Below are positions 54,543 through 62,969 of a stretch of 64,000 nt of DNA, one piece after another (the stretch's first letter is position 1; the number at the start of each line of letters is the position of its first letter). Source of the DNA: Roseinatronobacter alkalisoli (GTDB lineage Bacteria; Pseudomonadota; Alphaproteobacteria; Rhodobacterales; Rhodobacteraceae). Made by a program: the position numbers and the translations under genes. Where the stretch lies: the NCBI RefSeq assembly GCF_028745735.1, contig NZ_JAQZSM010000018.1, forward strand, positions 26,091 through 90,090, read 5' to 3'. Under the pieces are notes generated by a model. The model ran no database searches and was not told where the DNA came from. It worked only from the letters and a program-made list of their open reading frames with translations.

Positions 54543-55244
54543 TTATTTAAGCCTGACAGTGTAGCGCACGCGCTGGGGGTCATACCAAGTCCATGATGCT
54601 TCGGCAGACTGGCCATCATGGCTGTGGCTGACGCGCGTGATCATCGGCAGTAGTGTTCCGGGCTTGTGCGGGAATTCGGGTGGTGCCCAGTCAGGAAGCG
54701 GCCCCAGCCCCACGCGATCTTCGGCGCGCGCAATGCGCAGATTAAGGCATGTCCGGTAATAATAGTATAAGGACTCGGACAGTTCGTGCACGGACAGGAC
54801 TGGCGCATATCCGCCGTCCAGCCAGATTTCCTCAACCGCGGCGATTGTACCGGACAGAAAACGCAGCCGCCGGATGCGGTGCCCGTCCGCAGACTGGCCG
54901 AAATCGGGCAGGGCGGGATCTTTTGGCATGCGGTCCACTGAGAGGACACGCGCAGTCGGCAGCCCGCCCCCTTCGGCCAGTTCCAGCCGCAAAAAGGCAT
55001 AGACCGATGCGGGATCAGTCCTTGCGCGAATGTAATTGCCTGACCCCTGCACGCGTTCCAGCAGCCCTTTGTCCTGAAGAGCGGCCAGCGCCTTGCGCAA
55101 TGTTCCTATGGCGATCCCGTGCGCCAAGGCCATCTCGCGTTCGGGCGGCAAACGCTCTCCGTCCACCAGCCTGCCAGCGGCGATATCGCGGATCAGCAAC
55201 TCAGTAATCTGCATATGTAGCGGCAAGGCGCCGGTGTCTGACAT
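54543..55244 (-). CDS. GntR/HutC family transcriptional regulator of the sulfoquinovose cluster
   Basis: A 233-residue regulator. The winged helix is LLIRDIAAGRLVDGERLPPE and then GIAIGTLRKALAALQDKGLL; a UTRA-type effector domain follows. It is divergent from the monooxygenase operon, and the intergenic region holds one of two nearly identical 22-bp sites in the window. The best inference is that it senses sulfoquinovose or a derivative and controls both arms of the cluster. Confidence 0.9.
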   Translation of the reverse strand: MSDTGALPLHMQITELLIRDIAAGRLVDGERLPPEREMALAHGIAIGTLRKALAALQDKGLLERVQGSGNYIRARTDPASVYAFLRLELAEGGGLPTARVLSVDRMPKDPALPDFGQSADGHRIRRLRFLSGTIAAVEEIWLDGGYAPVLSVHELSESLYYYYRTCLNLRIARAEDRVGLGPLPDWAPPEFPHKPGTLLPMITRVSHSHDGQSAEASWTWYDPQRVRYTVRLK

Positions 55245-55269
55245 GGTGTCCTCTGATCATCGGAAGATG

Positions 55270-55291
55270 AAATTGATACCCTATTGATTTA
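55270..55291 (+). promoter_or_regulatory. Putative GntR operator, site 1 (monooxygenase/regulator intergenic)
   Basis: A 22-bp element starting AAATTGATACCC and ending ATTGATTTA lies between the divergent GntR and monooxygenase genes. It contains the direct repeat ATTGAT-N5-ATTGAT. Its only near-copy in the window (one mismatch) is at 62740-62761 on the other strand, in front of the ABC transporter operon. Confidence 0.7.
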
Positions 55292-55345
55292 CCCCTTTCG
55301 AGGTGTTACGCAAGACTTAAATATACATAATGGATGGAGAATTAC

Positions 55346-56503
55346 ATGAGCGTCGTGCCTGTAACATCGGTCGATCTGGATGGGGCCGAAGTCAGCTGGT
55401 TCGCGGCGCTGTGCTCGGATGATTATGAATTTCTGGGCGTGCCGGACGGGCGGCTGCGTTCAAGCTGGGATCATTGCTCAAGTCTGGTCCAAACCGCCGA
55501 ACGCAACGGGTTTCGGAATGTCCTGTGCCCGTCCAGCTATCAGGTGGGGCAGGATACGCTGTCGTTTGTCGCAGGCTGCGCGCCAATCACCCAGAATATC
55601 AACTTTCTGGCCGCCATTCGTTGTGGCGAGATGCAACCCGTAATGTTGGCGCGCACCGTAGCAACGCTTGATCACATGCTCAAGGGACGGCTGACGCTGA
55701 ATGTCATTTCCTCGGACTTCCCCGGCGAGGTGGCGGAAAGTGCGTTTCGCTACAAGCGCAGTCACGAGGTGGTGGAAATCCTGCGGCAGGCGTGGACACG
55801 CGACGAGATCGAATATTCCGGCGACATCTACCAGATCAGCAAATTGTCCGCCGACCCTGCGCGTCCCTACCAGAAAAACGGCGGGCCGCTTTTGTATTTT
55901 GGCGGCTACAGCCCTGACGCACTGGAACTGTGCGGCGCGCAATGCGACGTATATCTGATGTGGCCGGAACCGCGTGAGATGCTGGAAAAACGCATGCGCG
56001 ACGTCCATGCCCGCGCCGAGGCCCATGGCCGCACACTGGATTACGGGTTGCGTGTGCACATGATCGTGCGCGACACAGAAGCCGAGGCGCGCGAATATGC
56101 TGACCACATCGCCAGCAAACTGGATGATGAATACGGCAAACTGATCCGTGATCGCGCGCATGACAGCATCAGCCTTGGTGTGTCACATCAGGCCCGCGCA
56201 CGCGAACTTGCAGATAAATTCGGCTATGTCGAACCCAACCTATGGACAGGGGTAGGCCGCGCGCGGTCGGGTTGCGGCGCGGCGCTGGTCGGGTCGGTCG
56301 ATCAGGTGCTTACGAAACTGGAAGACTATCGCAAGATGGGTATTCGCGCGTTCATCCTGTCGGGCTATCCGCACCATGATGAGGCCGAGATTTTCGGTAC
56401 AAAGGTCATGCCGCATCTGAACACTGTGTCATTGCCGCATGTCTACGGGCGCGTGCCTGCCGAAACCCCTGCAACACCCCTTGGAAATGGACCCCGCCGC
56501 TGA
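55346..56503 (+). CDS. smoC: LLM flavin-dependent monooxygenase, likely sulfoquinovose monooxygenase (SmoC-like)
   Basis: A 385-residue alkanesulfonate-monooxygenase-type enzyme. Features are AERNGFRNVLCPSSYQVGQD near residue 50, NINFLAAIRCGEMQPVMLAR near 85, GRLTLNVISSDFPGE near 115 and FGGYSPDALELC near 190. It would use reduced FMN and O2 to remove sulfite from sulfoquinovose, giving a 6-oxo-glucose. The start is ATG 55346 after GGATGGAG. It is followed at once by an aldo-keto reductase and a flavin reductase, the smoCBA order. Confidence 0.8.
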   Translation: MSVVPVTSVDLDGAEVSWFAALCSDDYEFLGVPDGRLRSSWDHCSSLVQTAERNGFRNVLCPSSYQVGQDTLSFVAGCAPITQNINFLAAIRCGEMQPVMLARTVATLDHMLKGRLTLNVISSDFPGEVAESAFRYKRSHEVVEILRQAWTRDEIEYSGDIYQISKLSADPARPYQKNGGPLLYFGGYSPDALELCGAQCDVYLMWPEPREMLEKRMRDVHARAEAHGRTLDYGLRVHMIVRDTEAEAREYADHIASKLDDEYGKLIRDRAHDSISLGVSHQARARELADKFGYVEPNLWTGVGRARSGCGAALVGSVDQVLTKLEDYRKMGIRAFILSGYPHHDEAEIFGTKVMPHLNTVSLPHVYGRVPAETPATPLGNGPRR

Positions 56504-57399
56504 TGCTGAACCGTTCTTCCCTGACACCCGATCTGTCGCTTTCGCGTCTTGTCTATGGCATGTGGCGCTTGGGCGATGATCCCGACACCAGCCCCGCCCA
56601 TGTTCAGGCCAAGATCGAATCCTGCCTTGCCCAAGGTATCACAACCATGGATCAGGCCGATATTTATTGCGGCTACACGGCCGAAGCGATTTTGGGTGCC
56701 GCGCTGAAAGCCGCACCGGCATTGCGCGACCAGATCGAGATTGTGACGAAATGCGATATCGTGGCCCCTGTCGGGCGGCATGCCGGTGTGCGCGTGAAGC
56801 ATTACGACACAAGTGCGGCGCATATCATGGCCTCGGTCGAGGCAAGCTTGCGCGACATGGCCACCGACCGGATTGACCTGCTGCTGATCCACCGCCCCGA
56901 CCCGCTTATTGACCCTGGCGACACCGGCGCGACACTGGATGCGTTGATTGCGTCAGGCAAGGTGCAGGCCGTGGGGGTGTCGAATTTCCGGCCTTGGGAT
57001 CTGGATTTGCTGCAATCGCGCATGACAGCACGATTGGTGACAAACCAGATCGAACTAAGCCTGATGGCACATGAAGCGTTCGTGAATGGCGATATCGCTC
57101 ATTTGCACCAGCACCGCATTGCACCCATGGCATGGTCCCCGCTGGCGGGCGGGCAACTGGCAACCGCCGCACCACAGGGCATGCGTGAAAAGCTGGATGC
57201 GTTGGGCACTGAGGCTGGCACAGATTGGGGCGCGGTCGCCGTGGCGTGGTTGTTGCACCACCCTTCCGGCATTTTGCCCGTCATGGGGACGAACAGCCTT
57301 GAACGGATCGCACGCATTTCCGACGCGCTGCGCGTGCCAATGGATCGCCAAACATGGTATGAACTGTATACACTGGCTTTGGGCCGAGAGGTCGCGTGA
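56503..57399 (+). CDS. smoB: Aldo-keto reductase, likely 6-oxo-glucose reductase (SmoB-like)
   Basis: A 298-residue aldo/keto reductase TIM barrel. The catalytic Asp and Tyr appear in MDQADIYCGY near residue 50, DRIDLLLIHRPDPL near 125 carries the conserved His, and GVSNFRPWDLD near 160 is family typical. In the known pathway SmoB reduces 6-oxo-glucose to glucose. The gene overlaps the monooxygenase stop by one base (TGATG) and the flavin reductase likewise. Confidence 0.82.
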   Translation: MLNRSSLTPDLSLSRLVYGMWRLGDDPDTSPAHVQAKIESCLAQGITTMDQADIYCGYTAEAILGAALKAAPALRDQIEIVTKCDIVAPVGRHAGVRVKHYDTSAAHIMASVEASLRDMATDRIDLLLIHRPDPLIDPGDTGATLDALIASGKVQAVGVSNFRPWDLDLLQSRMTARLVTNQIELSLMAHEAFVNGDIAHLHQHRIAPMAWSPLAGGQLATAAPQGMREKLDALGTEAGTDWGAVAVAWLLHHPSGILPVMGTNSLERIARISDALRVPMDRQTWYELYTLALGREVA

Positions 57400-57917
57400 T
57401 GGCGGATGGTGGGCAAATGCACCCGACAGAGTTTGTCCCCGGCCCCGATACATCGCGTGCCTTTCGCAACGCATTGGGGTGCTTTGCCACGGGGGTAACC
57501 CTTGTGACCATCGACAGCGCCGATGGGCCAATGGGGTTTGCCGCCAACAGCTTCGCGGCAGTGTCTCTTGACCCTGCACTGGTGCTTTGGTCGCCTGCGA
57601 AATCGTCTGGCCGGTTCGCGCATTATCGTGCAGCCACGCATTACGCGATCCATGTTTTGCCATTGTCGGCGCGGGACGTGCTGGACCGTTTCGCGCGTGG
57701 AGGCAAGGGATTTGTCGATCTGCCGCACAGTCGCAATGCCGATAGCGTGCCGCTGCTGGATCACGCTATCGCAAGGTTCGATTGCCGTCAGCATGCAACG
57801 CATGACGGTGGCGATCATCTGATCATCGTGGGGCAGGTGTTGCGCGCCGTTTTGCACGGGGGCGAGGCGCTGATCTTCAATCAGGGGCAATACGGTAAAT
57901 TCAGCCCGTTGCACTGA
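57399..57917 (+). CDS. smoA: Flavin reductase, likely FMN reductase partner (SmoA-like)
   Basis: A 172-residue flavin reductase of the DIM6/NTAB type. The FMN-binding pattern RNALGCFATGVTLVT is near residue 25 and PMGFAANSFAAVSLDPALV near 45. It would supply reduced FMN to the monooxygenase encoded two genes upstream. ATG 57399 shares a base with the preceding stop. The three-gene operon ends at the hairpin at 57923. Confidence 0.85.
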   Translation: MADGGQMHPTEFVPGPDTSRAFRNALGCFATGVTLVTIDSADGPMGFAANSFAAVSLDPALVLWSPAKSSGRFAHYRAATHYAIHVLPLSARDVLDRFARGGKGFVDLPHSRNADSVPLLDHAIARFDCRQHATHDGGDHLIIVGQVLRAVLHGGEALIFNQGQYGKFSPLH

Positions 57918-57922
57918 CCATT

Positions 57923-57956
57923 GGGGTGGGCAAATGACCATGCCTTTGCCCACCCC
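57923..57956. terminator. Hairpin between convergent operons
   Basis: A perfect 12-bp stem, GGGGTGGGCAAA (57923-57934) with its complement (57945-57956) and a 10-base loop, fills the 50-bp gap between the convergent flavin reductase and ABC ATPase genes. There is no T-run, so it may act as a bidirectional factor-assisted terminator (inference). Confidence 0.5.
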
Positions 57957-57967
57957 GATCTTGCCTG

Positions 57968-59080
57968 TTACGGCTGTGTGCCATTCTCCAACTCGCCCAA
58001 TCGCAGACGGGGCAGGGCGGTGGTGTCCTTGCGAAACACATGCGCAAAATCAGGCCGGATCGCCAGATGCGCGTTACTGCCGCATGTCAGGGTCGTTTGC
58101 CCGGTCAGATGCGCGGTCAACGCGACGCCTGTTTCAGTGCGCACATACAAGTAGCTTTCGCCGCCCAATTGCTCGACATTCTCGACGGTGACGGGGTAAC
58201 CTTCGGGGTCGGGGTGCAGGTGTTCGGGCCGGATTCCCAACTCGACCTCCTCGCCTACCGCAACGGTGCGCCCGTCCACTGCGGCTTGCAAAACACGGCC
58301 CTGCGCATCTTGCAGCGTAATGCCGGTTTCATCCCGTCCGGTGACCGTGCAAGGCATGAAATTCATACGCGGTGATCCAATGAAACCGGCAACGAACGTG
58401 TTTACAGGCCGGTTATACAGTTCGATCGGGGCACCAGCCTGTTCGATCCGTCCGTCCCTTAGCACGACAATTTTGTCGGCCATGGTCATTGCTTCAACCT
58501 GATCATGGGTGACATAGATCATCGTGTTGCCGATGCGGCGGTGCAGGCCGGCAATTTCGCCGCGCATGCTGACACGCAATTCAGCATCCAGATTCGACAG
58601 CGGTTCGTCAAACAAAAACACCTTGGGTTCGCGCACCACTGCCCGCCCGATTGCAACGCGCTGGCGTTGCCCGCCCGACAGCGCGCGCGGCCTGCGGTCC
58701 AGATACGGTTCAAGTTGCAGCATGCGGGCGGCTTCGGTGACGCGCGCGGCAATCTCGGCTTTGTGCATGCGGATGTTTTCCAACCCGAAAGCCAGATTCT
58801 GCCGCACCGACATATGCGGATATAACGCATAGGTCTGGAACACCATCGCCAGCCCGCGTTCGGCGGCACGCTGGTCATTGACGCGCGCGCCCCCGATCAT
58901 CAGGTCGCCCCCAGATATTTCTTCCAGTCCCGCGATCATGCGCAACAGGGTTGATTTTCCGCAACCGGACGGGCCGACAAAGACACAAAATGTCCCATCC
59001 TCGATGGTCAGGTCCACGCCGTGGACAACCCGCACCGCGCCATAATCCTTGACGATGCCGCACAGTTCGACCTCAGCCAT
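57968..59080 (-). CDS. Sugar ABC transporter ATP-binding protein (UgpC/MsmK type)
   Basis: A 370-residue ATPase with Walker [17 protein letters not shown] near residue 38, signature [15 protein letters not shown], Walker [12 protein letters not shown] and a C-terminal TOBE domain ([15 protein letters not shown]). It is the last gene of the four-gene sugar importer operon, probably energising uptake of sulfoquinovose or sulfoquinovosyl glycerol. Confidence 0.92.
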   Translation of the reverse strand: MAEVELCGIVKDYGAVRVVHGVDLTIEDGTFCVFVGPSGCGKSTLLRMIAGLEEISGGDLMIGGARVNDQRAAERGLAMVFQTYALYPHMSVRQNLAFGLENIRMHKAEIAARVTEAARMLQLEPYLDRRPRALSGGQRQRVAIGRAVVREPKVFLFDEPLSNLDAELRVSMRGEIAGLHRRIGNTMIYVTHDQVEAMTMADKIVVLRDGRIEQAGAPIELYNRPVNTFVAGFIGSPRMNFMPCTVTGRDETGITLQDAQGRVLQAAVDGRTVAVGEEVELGIRPEHLHPDPEGYPVTVENVEQLGGESYLYVRTETGVALTAHLTGQTTLTCGSNAHLAIRPDFAHVFRKDTTALPRLRLGELENGTQP

Positions 59081-59122
59081 TGTTCAACCCCATCCTCATG
59101 TCCCCAATACCTGTAAGGCGCG

Positions 59123-60169
59123 TCATTTCACCCCCGATTGCGCAATACCCTGCGTGATGAATTTTTGCAAAAACGCAAAGACCAACGTAATCGGCAAAAG
59201 CGTCAGAACTGTCATGGCCAACAGGCTGGACCACGCGGTTTGCAATTCGCCCTGAAAAGAATTCAGCGCCAGTTGCAGTGTAAATGCTTCGGAGCGGTTC
59301 AAAACGATAAGCGGCCAAAGGAATTCGTTCCACCGCCACATCACCGAGAAGATGATAAGCACCGCCAAGGCAGGTGCCGATAGCGGCAGCACAATCTTCC
59401 AATACACACGCCATTCGCTGGCATTGTCCATACGCGCAGCATCCAGCAGGTCATCAGGGATGGTCAGCATATATTGCCGCAGCAGGAACACGCCTGTGGG
59501 TGTTGCAATGGCAGGCCAGATCACCGCCCAGGGTGAATTGATCAGCCCCATCTGGCTGACCACCAGAAACAGCGGCACCAAAGTAACTGTGGGCGGGATC
59601 ATCAGGGTTGCGATAATCAACAAGAACACGGTGGTCCGGCCAGTAAAGCGGTATTTTGCCAGCGCAAACGCGGCCATCGAATTGAACAGCACCGTCAGCA
59701 CAGTTGCGACGACCGTTATGAATGTCGAATTCCAGAAATACCGCAAGAAACTGAACCGCGTGAACAGCCCGGTGTAGTTTTCAGTTTCCACCTGAACGGC
59801 GCGGACGGGTTCGCGGTCATTGATGTGGACATTCAGGCGTTCACCAGCGTTGGCAGGGTCAATCATCTGCGCGTTCAGGCCAATACGCCGCACCTGCGCC
59901 AGTTCGCGGCCTGCATGTTCGCCCGAAACGACTTGAAAGCGCTGCAAGGCCGTTTCAAACCCCTCAACCTCGACAAACTGGGGGGCAAGCGGCAGCAGTT
60001 TGGGGGGGTATTCCTGCAAGGCCGCTTCGGTCTTGAAGCTGGACAGCACCAGCCACAGCACAGGGCCAAGCATCAAAAACACGCCCAGCCCCAGAAACCC
60101 GAACGCAATCCAGTCGGTCATATCCAGCCGGTCGCGCCCGCGACGCTGGGTCAGGAAACGCAGCATCAC
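59123..60169 (-). CDS. Carbohydrate ABC transporter permease with enlarged periplasmic loop
   Basis: A 348-residue CUT1-type permease. The EAA-type loop reads LLDAARMDNASEWRVYWKI followed by LPLSAPALAVL. Between the first helix (about 20-45) and the second (about 150) lies a roughly 95-residue extracytoplasmic stretch (YPPKLLPLAPQFVEVEGFET onward) that is longer than in typical family members. It overlaps the partner permease gene by 4 bp. Confidence 0.9.
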   Translation of the reverse strand: MMLRFLTQRRGRDRLDMTDWIAFGFLGLGVFLMLGPVLWLVLSSFKTEAALQEYPPKLLPLAPQFVEVEGFETALQRFQVVSGEHAGRELAQVRRIGLNAQMIDPANAGERLNVHINDREPVRAVQVETENYTGLFTRFSFLRYFWNSTFITVVATVLTVLFNSMAAFALAKYRFTGRTTVFLLIIATLMIPPTVTLVPLFLVVSQMGLINSPWAVIWPAIATPTGVFLLRQYMLTIPDDLLDAARMDNASEWRVYWKIVLPLSAPALAVLIIFSVMWRWNEFLWPLIVLNRSEAFTLQLALNSFQGELQTAWSSLLAMTVLTLLPITLVFAFLQKFITQGIAQSGVK

Positions 60170-61149
60170 CCCTCCTCTGCGCGTTTGCGCGTTGCGGCCA
60201 GTTGCAGCAGGGTCAGCACCAGCAGCACACCCGCCATTACCAGCGATGCCGCCGCAGCTAGCCCAAACTGGCGGGGCCGTGTGGCGAAACCGACATCATA
60301 GATATATTGTATAAGCAGCGTCGTCGCCGACCCCGGCCCGCCGCCCGTAAGCACATATATTTCATCAAAGGCCTGCACGGCGCGGATCAGGCTTAGGACC
60401 ATCACGACAAGCAGCGTGGGCGTCAGCAATGGCAGCGTAATCCGGAAAAGCCGACGCCATGTGGGGGTTCCATCCATCTCGGCGGCTTCATAGACGTCGC
60501 CGGGAATGGCCTGTAGCCCTGCAAGCAGGATCAGCACATAAAAGCCCATATTGGCCCAGATCGACACGAACACGATCCAGAAAAACGCCCATGACGGGTC
60601 CAGCAACCAATGGACCGTGCCCATCCCCGCCCAGTCCAAGCCTGCGTTCAGCACGCCATTGCGCTGCAAAATCCATTTCCAGATCAGCGCGACCACCACA
60701 GGTGACAACAGCACCGGATAGAAGAAAACCGCGCGGAAGAACCCCTTTAGCGGGATATTGCGGTTCAGGATTAACGCCGCCATCAAGGACAGCAGGATCA
60801 TGAACCCCACCTGCAGCACAACAAACCAACCCGTATTATGCACCGCGCGCCAGAACAGATCGCGGCGGCACGAATTCGGGTCCATATATGACCCGCAATC
60901 AAACAGGGTCGCGAAGTTTTCAGCGCCCACCCAATTGCGGTCACCCAGCAAAATGCGGTCACCGCCTGTGGTGGAATACCAGATATTCAGTAGGATAGGC
61001 AGATATGTAAAAAGAATGAAGATCAACAGGTTAGGTAGCAAAAAGACCCAAGCCATGCGGTGTGCGCCGAGGCTGTATTGAAGCATCCGCATCGGCTTTT
61101 CAAAAAGGTTGAAGGCCCCCTCGTAAAGGGTGCGGAAGATCGCTGTCAT
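60166..61149 (-). CDS. Sugar ABC transporter permease
   Basis: A 327-residue permease with six or so helices and the EAA loop GDVYEAAEMDGTPTWRRLFR near residue 220. A periplasmic loop with paired Cys (FDCGSYMDPNSCRRD) is present near residue 85. It lies between the binding-protein gene and the second permease gene, in the usual order. Confidence 0.9.
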   Translation of the reverse strand: MTAIFRTLYEGAFNLFEKPMRMLQYSLGAHRMAWVFLLPNLLIFILFTYLPILLNIWYSTTGGDRILLGDRNWVGAENFATLFDCGSYMDPNSCRRDLFWRAVHNTGWFVVLQVGFMILLSLMAALILNRNIPLKGFFRAVFFYPVLLSPVVVALIWKWILQRNGVLNAGLDWAGMGTVHWLLDPSWAFFWIVFVSIWANMGFYVLILLAGLQAIPGDVYEAAEMDGTPTWRRLFRITLPLLTPTLLVVMVLSLIRAVQAFDEIYVLTGGGPGSATTLLIQYIYDVGFATRPRQFGLAAAASLVMAGVLLVLTLLQLAATRKRAEEG

Positions 61150-61208
61150 CTTGTGTGGTCCTGTTGTTCAGGGGTGCCCGGCCCGAAGGGGGCCGGGCAT
61201 TCGGGGTG

Positions 61209-62471
61209 TTAGCGCGCCTCGGCGATGGCGTCTGCAACGTCCTGATGCAGCCGGTCAAGCGCGTCGTCCAGCGGCAATTCGCCCACAATCGCCTGTGTCA
61301 GACGTGCTGGAATGCTGGTAAAGACCGCGCGGTTGAACTGATAACCCTGCAGCGCATAGGCCGTATCGGAAAAGGTCGGTACGGAAGCCGCAAAGACCGT
61401 CAGCGCGGCGGCAACTTCGGGCATTACGTCCTGATAGTCGATCCCGTTGGCCTGCAATTCGGCATTGGCGGGCAGGTTGCGCGTCTGTGCCAAAACCTGT
61501 GCCTGCACGTCATCGCGCGCCACGAAACCTATCAGCTTGCCCACCGCTTCGGGATGCTCGGTATGATTGAAGCCCACAACGCCAGCACCGCCCGGCATAC
61601 CGGTGCACGCTTCAGGCCCGCAAACGCCGCCCGTGGCGACCCAGTCGAACGCATCGCCAATGTCACGTCCGAAGCGGCCAATTTGCCAACTGCCGGAATA
61701 ATACATCACCAGATTGGCATTGATGAATTCGGCAGCCGCATCTTGATAGGTGCCACCCCCCGCGCCAGCCCAAACGTCCCGCGCCATTACGCCATTTTCG
61801 TGCCAGTCAACGAATTGTTCGGCAAACGCGCGGAACCCGTCGTCAATGACCAGCGCCTCGCCCGTGTCGTCAAACAGCGCTGCGCCAAAGGAAATGGCGG
61901 GCGCGGCAAAGCGGTGCCCTGTGCGGTCAAGTGCCATAGCAAAATCGACACCTGTTGTATCACGCACCGCAACCGAGGCTTCAGCCCATTCTGCCCAGCT
62001 TGCACCCGGCGCTGGCATTTCCACGCCTGCTTGCTCGAACAATGTCTGGTTGGCGAAGCCGCCTGTTGCCGTCAGCTGGTCAACAATGTTGTAAATCCCG
62101 TCAGGTGCATTGTCGCCCACCCGCGCCCAAGCTAGGGACTGGCCGTAGCGCGCTTCGATCATGTCAGGATCGTCAACGAAGGGGCGCACATCCAGCATGA
62201 AACGCGCAAGGCCGCCGTAATCGGTGACACGGGCCAGATCAGGGCCTTCGCCGACCTCTAGCTGAACCGGCAGTGATTCCAAAATCGCCTGATACGGCAC
62301 AACATCTACCACAACCGTGATGCCAGGGTTCTCTGCTTCGAAGGTCTGGAACGCTTCGGCCCAGACGTCGCATTCATTGCCGTCCTGATAGCACATGAAG
62401 CGCAGTTCCTGTCCATGCGCCGCACTTGCTGCCAAAACGGCGAAGGCGGATATTGCGATGTTCTTTTTCAT
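61209..62471 (-). CDS. smoF: Sugar ABC transporter substrate-binding protein, likely SQ/SQGro-binding (SmoF-like)
   Basis: A 420-residue extracellular binding protein of the CUT1 type with a signal peptide ending near residue 20 (ASAAHGQEL). Recognisable segments are VVPYQAILESLPVQLEVG near residue 60 and VMYYSGSWQIGRFGRD near 245. It heads the importer operon. A 22-bp near-copy of the operator by the monooxygenase operon lies about 270 bp upstream, which links this importer to sulfoquinovose uptake. The ligand is inferred from context. Confidence 0.82.
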   Translation of the reverse strand: MKKNIAISAFAVLAASAAHGQELRFMCYQDGNECDVWAEAFQTFEAENPGITVVVDVVPYQAILESLPVQLEVGEGPDLARVTDYGGLARFMLDVRPFVDDPDMIEARYGQSLAWARVGDNAPDGIYNIVDQLTATGGFANQTLFEQAGVEMPAPGASWAEWAEASVAVRDTTGVDFAMALDRTGHRFAAPAISFGAALFDDTGEALVIDDGFRAFAEQFVDWHENGVMARDVWAGAGGGTYQDAAAEFINANLVMYYSGSWQIGRFGRDIGDAFDWVATGGVCGPEACTGMPGGAGVVGFNHTEHPEAVGKLIGFVARDDVQAQVLAQTRNLPANAELQANGIDYQDVMPEVAAALTVFAASVPTFSDTAYALQGYQFNRAVFTSIPARLTQAIVGELPLDDALDRLHQDVADAIAEAR

Positions 62472-62586
62472 TTAGGTCCTCCCATTGGTAATATTCTCAG
62501 CCGCCTGTCCAGCCTGCGGTGCAACCGTTTAAATCAGCTTCATCGCGCTGAGGGTCAGATGCGTCATGTGCTCCCCGCACATGCCA

Positions 62587-62673
62587 CTATGCCCGGACGC
62601 ATGCGCGCAGAATGCCGCAACCCACGCTTGTTTGCGGCGACGGGTCCGCCATGCGGGCCGACATTGCTGTCAT
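62587..62673 (-). CDS. Candidate 28-residue leader ORF upstream of the importer
   Basis: ATG 62673 follows AGGGAGGAACATTCCAG and opens 28 codons (start MTAMSARMADPSPQ, ending RACVRA) before TAG. It lies between the putative operator and the binding-protein gene. The ribosome site is good but nothing supports the sequence as a protein, so it may be incidental. Confidence 0.3.
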   Translation of the reverse strand: MTAMSARMADPSPQTSVGCGILRACVRA

Positions 62674-62739
62674 CTGGAATGTTCCTCCCTGCGCCGCGCA
62701 GAACGCGATCTGGAAAAAATGCTAACACTGGATAAATAA

Positions 62740-62761
62740 TAAATCAATGGGGTATCAATTT
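62740..62761 (-). promoter_or_regulatory. Putative GntR operator, site 2 (importer promoter region)
   Basis: Read on the minus strand it matches site 1 at 55270-55291 at 21 of 22 positions, including both ATTGAT half-repeats. It faces the importer operon just as site 1 faces the monooxygenase operon. Confidence 0.7.
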
Positions 62762-62969
62762 AGATTCGACGTCCCGTTCACGTGCCAATTAACGCCCGAT
62801 CCCGGACCGGTTCCGGTGGGACAGCCTGTCCGCCAAGACGGCGCCGCACCGAAACACCTAGCGGGGTGCACACATTCCACAGATTCTCCCCGTTTGCGCG
62901 AACAGGCAAGGTTTCGTGGTGGTGCCAGGCTAAGGTCTTGTGGGGATCAGCACGGCATGCAAGCTGCTT

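Larger units (their letters stand above)
62472..62969. other. 498-bp regulatory gap upstream of the sugar importer
   Basis: The gap holds the second GntR-type site (62740-62761) and a long leader. No intact known gene is seen. A short ORF with a good ribosome site (62587-62673, minus) is listed apart. The IS5-family element begins at 62970. Confidence 0.5.
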
